From Ramlibacter sp. PS4R-6 (GTDB lineage: Bacteria > Pseudomonadota > Gammaproteobacteria > Burkholderiales > Burkholderiaceae_C): a DNA stretch of 64,000 nt. The position numbers and the translations under genes are program-made. Position 1 is the first letter of the stretch; every line of letters begins with the position of its first letter. The stretch lies in NCBI RefSeq assembly GCF_037572775.1, contig NZ_JBBHKA010000001.1, positions 1,612,001-1,676,000 of the forward strand, written 5' to 3'. The notes under the pieces are model-generated. The model made no database searches. It had not been told where the DNA came from and saw nothing but the letters and a program-made list of their open reading frames with translations. Shown here piece after piece: positions 53,265 to 60,564 of this stretch.

Positions 53265-54443
53265 ATGGATACCGCAGCAGTAAGACCTGGGCAGGACTTC
53301 GGCTCCTTGTTGAGCTCCGTCAAACGCATCGCGCAGGAGGTCGCCGCGCCGAATGCGGCCGACGTCGACTCGAAGGCGCGATTCCCCACCGAGGCCGTGG
53401 AGGCGCTGCGCGAAGCCGGCGTGCTCTCGGCGCTCGTGCCGCGCGAGCTGGGCGGGGCGGGCTGCACCATGGCGCAGCTGGCGCAGTTGTGTTCCACGCT
53501 CGCGCAGGCCTGCGGGTCCAGCGCGATGGTGCTGGCCATGCACTACAGCCAGCTGTCGTGCATCGCGCGCCACGGCATGGACAGCGAGTTCTTCCGCAAC
53601 TGGATGCGAGAGACGGTGTGGAAGCAGTGGCTGCTCGCCTCGATGACGTCCGAGGTCGGCACCTTCGGCGACACGCGCTCGTCGATCTGCGCCGTGGATG
53701 TGCAGGGCGAGCGCTTCACGCTCAACAAGGACGCCACCACGGGCTCCTACTGCCAGCACGCCGATGCCATCCTCGTCACCTGCCGCCGCGATGCGACCGC
53801 TGCCAACAGCGACCAGGTGCTGGTGATGGTGCGCAAGGGCGACTACGACCTGAAGCAGACCACCAGCTGGGATACGCTGGGCATGCGCGGCACCTGCAGC
53901 CCCGGCTTCAAGCTCGAATCGCATGGCGACGCGCGGCAGGTCATCCCCGGCGCGTTCGCCGACAGCAGCGCGCAGACCATGGTGCCGTATTCGCACATCC
54001 TGTGGGCGTCGCTGTGGTGGGGCATCGCCGCCGATGCGGTGGCGCGCGCCGCCAACTTCGTGCGCGGCCAGGCGCGGCAGACGCCGGGCTCGACGCCGCC
54101 CACGGCCCAGCGCCTCGCCGAGGTGTGGGAAGACCTGCAAACCATGAAGCAAACCTGGTGGGCCGCCGCGCAGGCCTTCGACGCCGTCGAGGACCGCGAG
54201 GAGCTGCTCGGGCTGAACTGGGCGCTGCGCCTGAACAACCTGAAGGTCGCCTGCTCCGAAGCCGCGCCGCAGATCGTGCACCGCGCGCTGCAGATCGTCG
54301 GCATCCTCGGCTACAAGAACGACAGCCCCTTCAGCCTGGGGCGCCAGTACCGCGACTCGCTCTCCGGCTCCCTCATGATCTCCAACGACCGCATCAACGC
54401 CAAGAGCGCGGCGATGCTCCTCGTCTACAAGGATCTTCCTTAA
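53265..54443 (+). CDS. Acyl-CoA dehydrogenase-fold flavoprotein
   Basis: A 392-residue flavoprotein of the acyl-CoA dehydrogenase superfamily, with the N-terminal helical domain (LVPRELGGAGCTM), mid beta domain (ASMTSEVGTFGD) and C-terminal helical domain (ILGYKNDSPFSLGRQYRD). The Glu that acts as base near the C-terminus of fatty acyl-CoA enzymes has no evident counterpart (ISNDRI there), so the reaction may differ. Relatives oxidise substrates on carrier proteins, such as prolyl-S-PCP. ATG 53265 removes a shadow leader. It ends directly against the ligase start (TAA then ATG). Confidence 0.85.
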   Translation: MDTAAVRPGQDFGSLLSSVKRIAQEVAAPNAADVDSKARFPTEAVEALREAGVLSALVPRELGGAGCTMAQLAQLCSTLAQACGSSAMVLAMHYSQLSCIARHGMDSEFFRNWMRETVWKQWLLASMTSEVGTFGDTRSSICAVDVQGERFTLNKDATTGSYCQHADAILVTCRRDATAANSDQVLVMVRKGDYDLKQTTSWDTLGMRGTCSPGFKLESHGDARQVIPGAFADSSAQTMVPYSHILWASLWWGIAADAVARAANFVRGQARQTPGSTPPTAQRLAEVWEDLQTMKQTWWAAAQAFDAVEDREELLGLNWALRLNNLKVACSEAAPQIVHRALQIVGILGYKNDSPFSLGRQYRDSLSGSLMISNDRINAKSAAMLLVYKDLP

Positions 54444-55349
54444 ATGCTGTACTCGATGCAGGACCTGCAGCGCGGCCTGGAGGGCCATGACCTCGTGCTG
54501 CCCTCGGGCGTGAAAGGCGTGTGGGGCCGCGGCGAGGTGATGGAGGACATCATCCGCCGCTTCAACGACCTGGTCTCGCGCGAGACGAAGGACGACGGCG
54601 CGCAGGAGCTGCAGTACCCGCCGGTGCTGGCCCGCTCGCTGATCGAGAAGCTCGGCTACCTGGACAACTTCCCGCAGCTGGCGGGCTCGGTCCACAGCTT
54701 CTTCGGCAAGGACGCCGAGGCGCGCGAGATCGCCCGCAAGGCGCGCGAAGGCGAGGACTGGGAGGCGATGCTGCAGCCCACCGACGTCATGCTCGCGCCC
54801 GCCGCGTGCTACGCCGTGTACCCCAACTTCAGCGGCATGCTGCCCGGCAAGGGCCGGTTGATCAGCGTGACCGGCTGGGTCTTCCGCCACGAGCCGTCGG
54901 ACGAGCCCACGCGCCTGCAGTCCTTCCGCATGCGCGAGTTCATCCGCATGGGCGCGCAGGAGGAGGTGGTCGCCTGGCGTGACACGTGGCTGGAGCGCGG
55001 CATGGAACTGCTCAAGCGCCTGGGCCTGGACGCGAAGAGCGACGTCGCCTCCGATCCCTTCTTCGGCCGCACCGGCAAGATGATGGCCGCGCAGCAGGTG
55101 GAGCAGCGCCTGAAGTTCGAGATCCTCGTGCCCGTGATCTCGCACGAGGCGCCCACCGCGGTGTGCTCCTTCAACTGGCACCAGGACCATTTCAGCGGCA
55201 AGTTCGGCATCCGCACCGCGGGCGGCGAGACCGCGCACACCGCGTGCCTGGGCTTCGGCCTGGAGCGCGTGGCCATCGCCCTGATCAACACGCACGGCTT
55301 CGACCCGGCGCAGTGGCCGGCGGACGTTCGCAAGCAGCTCTGGCCATGA
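54444..55349 (+). CDS. Amino acid:[carrier protein] ligase (seryl-tRNA synthetase-like)
   Basis: A 301-residue class II aminoacyl-tRNA-synthetase catalytic core without any tRNA-binding arm. Motif 2 is FRHEPSDEPTRLQSFRMREF (residues 147-166, Arg148) and motif 3 is GFGLERVAIAL (Arg275). Candidate zinc ligands by analogy with methanogen-type SerRS are Cys122, Glu165 and Cys268. Known homologues of this size activate Gly or Ala and load it on the phosphopantetheine of a small carrier protein, not on tRNA. The carrier protein and its transferase are encoded across the divergent gap. The amino acid used here is not readable. Confidence 0.88.
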   Translation: MLYSMQDLQRGLEGHDLVLPSGVKGVWGRGEVMEDIIRRFNDLVSRETKDDGAQELQYPPVLARSLIEKLGYLDNFPQLAGSVHSFFGKDAEAREIARKAREGEDWEAMLQPTDVMLAPAACYAVYPNFSGMLPGKGRLISVTGWVFRHEPSDEPTRLQSFRMREFIRMGAQEEVVAWRDTWLERGMELLKRLGLDAKSDVASDPFFGRTGKMMAAQQVEQRLKFEILVPVISHEAPTAVCSFNWHQDHFSGKFGIRTAGGETAHTACLGFGLERVAIALINTHGFDPAQWPADVRKQLWP

Positions 55350-56335
55350 CCCGCATCCAGGCCATCGCGGGCCTGGATCCGGCCCGCCACCAGCGCCACC
55401 CCCTCCATTCGCCGGACCGGGACTGGCCCGAGAAGAACTGCTACATCGACCTGTGGATCGAGCTGCTCGGCGCGATGAAGCTGGAGCCGCACGCGCTGCT
55501 CGGGCACACCATCGCCGTGGATTTCCTCGGCGACCAGTGGACCTTCTTCAAGCCCACGCCGTCGGAGCTGCGCGAGCTCTACGGCATCGACGTGCAGGAG
55601 ATGACGGTGTGGCGGGCGCTGGAGGAGCACGCGGTCGAACACCTCTCGAGCGGCCGCCTGATCGCGACCGAAGCCGACTCCTTCTGGCTGCCCGACACCG
55701 AGGCCACCGACTACCGCCGCAAGCGCACCAAGACCACCATCGTGATCGCCGAGCTGGACACGCAGTCGCAGCGCCTGGGCTACTTCCACAACGCCGGCTA
55801 CTTCGAGGCGCAGGGCGAGGACTACGTGAAGCTGCTCAAGCCGGGCGGCTGCGACATGCCGCTGCTGGCGGAGCTGGTGCGCATCGAGCGCAGCGTGCGC
55901 CGGCCCGACGGCGAGCTCGCCGAGATCGCGATGGAGCTGCTCGGGCACCACTTCCAGTTCAAGCCGGCCGCCAACCCCTTCATCGCCTTCGCGCCGCGCC
56001 TGGCGAAAGAGCTCGCGCAGCTGCACGAACGCGGCCCTGCGTACTACCACGAGTGGGCCTTCGCCTCCGTGCGGCAGGCCGGCGCGGCGTTCGAGCTGGC
56101 GGCGGCGCACCTGGATTGGCTCGCGCGCCACGGCTACGACTTCGACGGCGCCGCGACGGGCTTCCGCACGCTTTCGTCCACCTGCAAGTCGCTCATCCTG
56201 AAGGGCGCGCGCGTCGCGCACACGGGCAAGCCGTTCGATGCGAAGCCCGCGATGGATACGGCTGCGCAGGCCTGGGAAGAAGCCATGGAGGCCGTGGAGT
56301 CGGCCGCGACGAACGCCGCCTGGCCTGGGGCATGA
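55346..56335 (+). CDS. DUF1839 protein, candidate aminoacyl/acyl transferase
   Basis: A 329-residue soluble protein of DUF1839. An early Cys (Cys32 in NCYIDLW), then EADSFWLPDT (109-118) and TKTTIVIAELD...GYFHNAGYFE, recall the papain-like layout of BtrH-type enzymes, which move an acyl group from a carrier protein to an aminoglycoside; the classic His is not evident at the expected place, so this likeness is only a lead. The ATG overlaps the ligase stop (ATGA), so the two act together. It may take the aminoacyl group from the carrier protein. Confidence 0.8.
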   Translation: MTRIQAIAGLDPARHQRHPLHSPDRDWPEKNCYIDLWIELLGAMKLEPHALLGHTIAVDFLGDQWTFFKPTPSELRELYGIDVQEMTVWRALEEHAVEHLSSGRLIATEADSFWLPDTEATDYRRKRTKTTIVIAELDTQSQRLGYFHNAGYFEAQGEDYVKLLKPGGCDMPLLAELVRIERSVRRPDGELAEIAMELLGHHFQFKPAANPFIAFAPRLAKELAQLHERGPAYYHEWAFASVRQAGAAFELAAAHLDWLARHGYDFDGAATGFRTLSSTCKSLILKGARVAHTGKPFDAKPAMDTAAQAWEEAMEAVESAATNAAWPGA

Positions 56336-56342
56336 TCGCGGG

Positions 56343-56621
56343 ATGATCACCGACAACCCCACCCGCAAGCGCTACGAACTCTCGCAGGACGGCAAGGTGG
56401 CCGCGCACATCGTATACCGCATGCACGGTGCGGACACCATCGAGCTGGTGCACACCGAAGTCGAACCCGCATTCGAAGGCCAGGGCTTCGGCTCGCGCAT
56501 CGCGAAATTCGCGCTGGACGATGCGCGAACGCGCGGCCTGAAGGTCATCCCCAGCTGCAGCTACATCGCCGGCTGGATCGGGAAGCACGCCGGGTACGAA
56601 GACCTCGTGGCCAAGCGGTAA
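56343..56621 (+). CDS. Small GNAT-family N-acetyltransferase
   Basis: A 92-residue single-domain GNAT protein of the YjdJ type. The acetyl-CoA loop is EGQGFGSRIAKFAL (about residues 46-59), and the C-terminus SYIAGWIGKHAGYEDLV is typical. ATG 56343 removes an antisense leader. It follows DUF1839 by 7 bases and may be the last gene of the plus arm, but such proteins also occur alone, so its part in the cluster is uncertain. Confidence 0.82.
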   Translation: MITDNPTRKRYELSQDGKVAAHIVYRMHGADTIELVHTEVEPAFEGQGFGSRIAKFALDDARTRGLKVIPSCSYIAGWIGKHAGYEDLVAKR

Positions 56622-56624
56622 CGC

Positions 56625-58226
56625 CTACCTCTCGATCAGGTACCGCGTCACCACCGGTGGCGCGTCGCCGACGTGGAAGGACAGCTTGCGGTCGCGCAGC
56701 GCCACGTCGGACTGCGTCACGCGGTCGAAGCGGCGCAGGTGCTCGGTCCACGATTCGTCGACGATGTGCTCGACGATGCGCGCGGGGTCGTACAGGTCGC
56801 GCACCACCTGCCAGTCCAGCGCGCCCTGGCTCATGCGGCTGCGGCGGCTTTCCTGCATCACCTGCAGGAATTCCTCGGTGCGCGCCGGGTCGATGCGGTA
56901 TTCGATCTGCACCAGGATCCGGCCCGTGCGCGGCGGCGCCTCGGCGTGCGGCGCCTTGATGGCGTCCGAGGGCGAGAGGTCCTCCTCGATGCCGCGGTCG
57001 ATCACCAGGCGCTGCGCGGCGAACATCAGCACCGTGCTCGACAGGGCAGCGATGAGCACCGCGTCGTGGATGTTGGTCCACGTCGCCACCTGGCCCCACA
57101 AGGCGGCGCCGGCGGCGGTCGAGCCCATCAACGCCATCTGGTAGATGGACATGCCGCGCGCGCGCACCCAGTCGGGCAACGCCATCTGCGTAGCGACCGT
57201 CAGCGAGTTGGCCACCGCCAGCCACGCGCCCCCGGCGACGAACATGCCCGGGACGGCGACGTAGATGCTCGGCGCGAAGGCCACGACGATCGCCGCGGCG
57301 GCCTGCAGCGCCGTGCCGGCGAAGACGATGGCCTGCAATTGCATCACGCGCCGCACGCGCTGCATCGACAGCGCGCTGGTGATCGCCCCCGCGCCCATGG
57401 CGGCCAACAGGATGGTGAAGGTGCCCGCCGCGCCGCCGGGCAGGCTGCGCGCGATCAGCGGCAGCAGCGCGAGCAGCGCCGTTGAGTGCAGGAAGAACAG
57501 GGCGATGCGCAGCAGGATGGCGCGGATGCGGCCCGACTGCCACACGTACTGCACGCCGACGCGGATGGCGCTGGACAGGCGCTCGCGCCCCAGCGGGCTT
57601 TCGCGGTGCTCGCGCCGCCAGCGCATGATGACGAAGCCCGCGACGATCGACAGCAGCGCGTTGAGCAGGAAGACCCAGCCGCTGCCCGCGCCCGCGATCA
57701 GCGCACCGGCCAGCAGCGGGCCGATGATCCGCGACGAGTTCATCGCCACGCCGTTGAGCGCCAGCGCCGACGGCAGCTGCCCGCGCGGCACGAGCTCGGG
57801 CACGATGGCGGCGAACACCGGCCAGCGCATGGCCAGGCCGATGCCGTTGAGGAAGGTGAGGGCCAGCAGCAGCGGCGCGTTCATCGTGCCGGTGAGCACC
57901 AGCGCCGCGGTGACGATGGACACGCCCGCCACCCAGAACTGCGTGGCCATGAAGTAGCGGCGGCGGTCGAGGATGTCGGCGAAGGCGCCGCTGGGCAGCC
58001 CCAGCAGGAACACGGGCAGGGTGGACGCCGATTGCACCAGCGCCACCCACAGCGGCGAGGGCGCGATCGACGTCATCAGCCACGCCGACGCCACGTCGTT
58101 CATCCACATCGTGGTGTTGGCGGCAAGCCAGGTGAACCACAGCATGCGGAACACCGGCAGGCGCAGCGGCGCGAGGGCGGATTGCGATTCCTGTGCGGCC
58201 GTCGCGGCCACGACGGTTTCGGGCAT
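56625..58226 (-). CDS. MFS transporter with C-terminal monooxygenase-like domain
   Basis: A 533-residue MFS_3 protein. About 11-12 membrane segments cover residues 25-415. The last 100 residues (RILVQIEYRIDPARTEEFL onward) form a soluble ferredoxin-like domain resembling antibiotic-biosynthesis monooxygenase (ABM) or strictosidine-like dimer domains. The ATG shares one base with the stop of the protease gene upstream (TGATG). It probably exports a small molecule; the soluble part may sense or modify it. A longer open frame from 58394 is shadow. Confidence 0.85.
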   Translation of the reverse strand: MPETVVAATAAQESQSALAPLRLPVFRMLWFTWLAANTTMWMNDVASAWLMTSIAPSPLWVALVQSASTLPVFLLGLPSGAFADILDRRRYFMATQFWVAGVSIVTAALVLTGTMNAPLLLALTFLNGIGLAMRWPVFAAIVPELVPRGQLPSALALNGVAMNSSRIIGPLLAGALIAGAGSGWVFLLNALLSIVAGFVIMRWRREHRESPLGRERLSSAIRVGVQYVWQSGRIRAILLRIALFFLHSTALLALLPLIARSLPGGAAGTFTILLAAMGAGAITSALSMQRVRRVMQLQAIVFAGTALQAAAAIVVAFAPSIYVAVPGMFVAGGAWLAVANSLTVATQMALPDWVRARGMSIYQMALMGSTAAGAALWGQVATWTNIHDAVLIAALSSTVLMFAAQRLVIDRGIEEDLSPSDAIKAPHAEAPPRTGRILVQIEYRIDPARTEEFLQVMQESRRSRMSQGALDWQVVRDLYDPARIVEHIVDESWTEHLRRFDRVTQSDVALRDRKLSFHVGDAPPVVTRYLIER

Positions 58227-58867
58227 CAGTAGCGCCGCTCCAGCACCATGGTGTCGGCTTCCTTGCGCATCGAGAAGCGCGACAGGAAGCTGTTGCCCAG
58301 CAGGATGTAAGGCATGTTGGCGGGGACCACGGACGCGTCGATGTCGCGCACCTCCACGTCGCCGATGCGCACGGTGGCGAGCTTGACGGTCCACATCGTC
58401 ACCGGCCCGTTGGCGGTGCGGCCCTGGATCATCTGCCCTTGCTGGTAGGCGATGCCCAGGCGCTTGGCCTCGGTCTCGCTCATGCCGATGGACGTGGCGC
58501 CGGTGTCGACCATGAAGCGCACCTGCTGGCCGTTGATGAGGCCCGGCGTGACGAAGTGGCCGCCGCTGCCGACGGACAGCACGATGCGGCTGCCGGCGCC
58601 TTGCGCCACGCCGCCCGCGCCCACGCTGGCCTGCGAATCGCCCACGCGCAGCGTGAAGCGCTGGCCGTCGGCCTCGACGGTCGCCGTTTCGCGGGTGGTC
58701 GACAGCACCTTGACGCCCCGGAACGTTTCGCCGGGCGCAACCAGTGTCGGCGAGGAGCCGTCGACGATCAGCAGCGCCTTGGTGCCCATCGTGCCCTGCA
58801 GCGCCACGGCCTGCGCAAACGCGCCGGCCGCGAAAGCCGCGAGAAGGACGCAGGCGAGGCGCTTCAT
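58226..58867 (-). CDS. Retropepsin-like aspartic protease (TIGR02281 type), exported
   Basis: A 213-residue protein with a signal peptide (MKRLACVLLAAFAAGAFA) and a single retropepsin fold in about residues 90-213. The catalytic motif is VDTGATS and the second signature is ILLGNSFLSRF. Such single-lobe proteins must dimerise to be active. It lies between YajQ (4 bases) and the MFS exporter (overlap). Its substrate in the periplasm is unknown. Confidence 0.87.
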   Translation of the reverse strand: MKRLACVLLAAFAAGAFAQAVALQGTMGTKALLIVDGSSPTLVAPGETFRGVKVLSTTRETATVEADGQRFTLRVGDSQASVGAGGVAQGAGSRIVLSVGSGGHFVTPGLINGQQVRFMVDTGATSIGMSETEAKRLGIAYQQGQMIQGRTANGPVTMWTVKLATVRIGDVEVRDIDASVVPANMPYILLGNSFLSRFSMRKEADTMVLERRY

Positions 58868-58871
58868 CGCC

Positions 58872-59357
58872 TCAGTCGCGGAAGTTGTTGAAGGTGAGCG
58901 GCACGTCCGTCACCTCCTTGCGGATCAGCGCGATGGCCGACTGAAGCTCGTCGCGCTTGGCGCCCTGGATGCGGACCGCGTCGCCCTGGATCTGCGCCTG
59001 CACCTTCAGCTTGCTGTCCTTCACGAGCTTCTGGATCTTCTTGGCCAGGTCGCTCTCGATGCCGGTGCGCACCTTCAGCACCTGCTTGACCTTGTCGCCG
59101 CCCATCTTCTGCACGTCGCCCTTGTCGAGGAAGCGCACGTCCACGCCGCGCTTGACCATCTTGGCCACCAGGATGTCGAAGACCTGGTTCAGCTGGAAGT
59201 CGGCGTCGCCGAAGAGGGTGACCTCCTTGTCGGCCAGTTCGATGCCCGCCGCGGTGCCCTTGAAGTCGAAGCGCGTGGCGATCTCCTTGGCGGTGTTGTC
59301 CACGGCATTGCGGACCTCGACCATGTTGGGTTCGCAGACGGTGTCGAATGACGGCAT
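58872..59357 (-). CDS. YajQ-family nucleotide-binding protein
   Basis: A 161-residue protein of the YajQ family ([30 protein letters not shown]). Members bind RNA or nucleotides and some act as cyclic-di-GMP-responsive regulators of virulence genes. The whole length matches the family. It is divergent from murB with 31 bases between, and leads a run with the aspartic protease and the MFS gene. Confidence 0.92.
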   Translation of the reverse strand: MPSFDTVCEPNMVEVRNAVDNTAKEIATRFDFKGTAAGIELADKEVTLFGDADFQLNQVFDILVAKMVKRGVDVRFLDKGDVQKMGGDKVKQVLKVRTGIESDLAKKIQKLVKDSKLKVQAQIQGDAVRIQGAKRDELQSAIALIRKEVTDVPLTFNNFRD

Positions 59358-59388
59358 GGCGCTTTTCCCCTAATGCGACAATTCTCCC

Positions 59389-60429
59389 ATGATCGTGGAG
59401 CCCAACGTTTCGCTGGCGGCGCACAACAGCTTCGGCATCGTCGCCAAGGCGCGGGCGCTGGTGCGCGTGCGTTCCGAGGACGACGTGCGCGCCGTGCTGC
59501 GCGAACCGAAGCTGCACGACGAGCCCAAGTTCGTGCTGGGCGGTGGCAGCAACATCGTGCTCACCGGCGACGTCAAGCCGCTGGTTCTCAAGGTCGAGGT
59601 GGCCGGCAAGCGCGTGCTGTCGGACACCGCGCGCGGCACGGTGATCGAGGCGGGCGCCGGCGAGAACTGGCACGAGTTCGTGACGTGGACGCTCGAGCAG
59701 GGCTTTCCCGGCCTGGAGAACCTGGCGCTGATCCCCGGCACCGTGGGCGCCACGCCCGTGCAGAACGTGGGCGCCTACGGCGTCGAGCTGCAGGACCGCT
59801 TCGAGTCGCTCGACGCGATCGACCTGCACACGGGCCAGGTCTTCACGCTGGATGCGGGGCAGTGCGCCTTCCGCTACCGGGACTCGGTGTTCAAGCACTA
59901 CGCGGCGAAGGAGGGCGACTTCGGCCTGGCCGGCCGCGCGCTCGTCCTGCGGGTGCGCTACCTGCTGCCCAAGCCGTGGAAGCCGGTGCTCGACTACCTG
60001 GACCTGCAGCGCAAGATCAAGGAGACGGGCATCGCCGAGCCCACGCCGAAGCAGATCTACGACTGGGTGTGCCAGATCCGCTCGGGCAAGCTGCCCGACC
60101 CCAAGGTGATCGGCAACGCCGGCAGCTTCTTCAAGAACCCGACGGTCACGCCCGAGCAGTGCCAGGACATCATCGCGCGCGAGCCGAACATCGTGCACTA
60201 CCCCATGCCCGACGGCACCGTGAAACTGGCGGCCGGCTGGCTGATCGACGCCTGCGGCTGGAAGGGCAAGTCGGTGGGCAACGCGGGCGTGTACGAGAAG
60301 CAGGCGCTGGTGCTGGTCAACCGCGGCGGCGCCACCGGCGGCGAGGTGGTGACGCTGGCGCGGGCCATCCAGACCAGCGTGTACGAGCGCTTCGGCATCC
60401 GGCTGGAGCCGGAGCCGGTCGTTGTCTAG
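59389..60429 (+). CDS. murB: UDP-N-acetylenolpyruvoylglucosamine reductase MurB
   Basis: A 346-residue FAD enzyme that reduces UDP-GlcNAc-enolpyruvate to UDP-MurNAc in peptidoglycan synthesis. The N-terminal FAD block is NSFGIVAKARALVRV and GGGSNIV, the substrate block is IPGTVGATPVQNVGAYG, and the catalytic GNAGSFFKNP holds the Ser that gives a proton. Length and the long middle insertion fit type I MurB. It stands away from the mur cluster, as is common. Confidence 0.95.
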   Translation: MIVEPNVSLAAHNSFGIVAKARALVRVRSEDDVRAVLREPKLHDEPKFVLGGGSNIVLTGDVKPLVLKVEVAGKRVLSDTARGTVIEAGAGENWHEFVTWTLEQGFPGLENLALIPGTVGATPVQNVGAYGVELQDRFESLDAIDLHTGQVFTLDAGQCAFRYRDSVFKHYAAKEGDFGLAGRALVLRVRYLLPKPWKPVLDYLDLQRKIKETGIAEPTPKQIYDWVCQIRSGKLPDPKVIGNAGSFFKNPTVTPEQCQDIIAREPNIVHYPMPDGTVKLAAGWLIDACGWKGKSVGNAGVYEKQALVLVNRGGATGGEVVTLARAIQTSVYERFGIRLEPEPVVV

Positions 60430-60431
60430 AT

Positions 60432-60509
60432 GTCACCCCGGCGCAGGCCGGGGTCCAGTGACTTCCGGCGTCCCCGAAGCCACTGGGTCCCGGCCTGCGC
60501 CGGGACGAC
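60432..60509. repeat. REP-like inverted repeat between murB and tamA
   Basis: Two arms of 29 bases (60432-60460 and 60481-60509) are reverse complements apart from four positions. Each contains the core CCCGGCGCAGGCCGGG-type palindrome, so the whole makes a cruciform with nested hairpins. Very similar CCCGGC...GCCGGG repeats are dispersed in many Proteobacteria. It begins 2 bases after murB and may also end that transcript. The reading frame through it upstream of tamA is not a real leader. Confidence 0.8.
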
Positions 60510-60564
60510 AAGGCGCTTTCCTACGCTGCAGAGCTTGAGCCTCGGCCATAGTTGCGGGTTCGCC

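Noticed and set aside
60432..60509. CRISPR-like repeat
   Set aside because: There is only one inverted pair, with no spaced direct repeats and no cas genes in the window.
60430..60564. N-terminal extension of TamA through the inverted repeat
   Set aside because: The 45 extra residues are encoded by the REP-like repeat and would sit before the signal peptide. ATG 60565 gives a normal exported protein.
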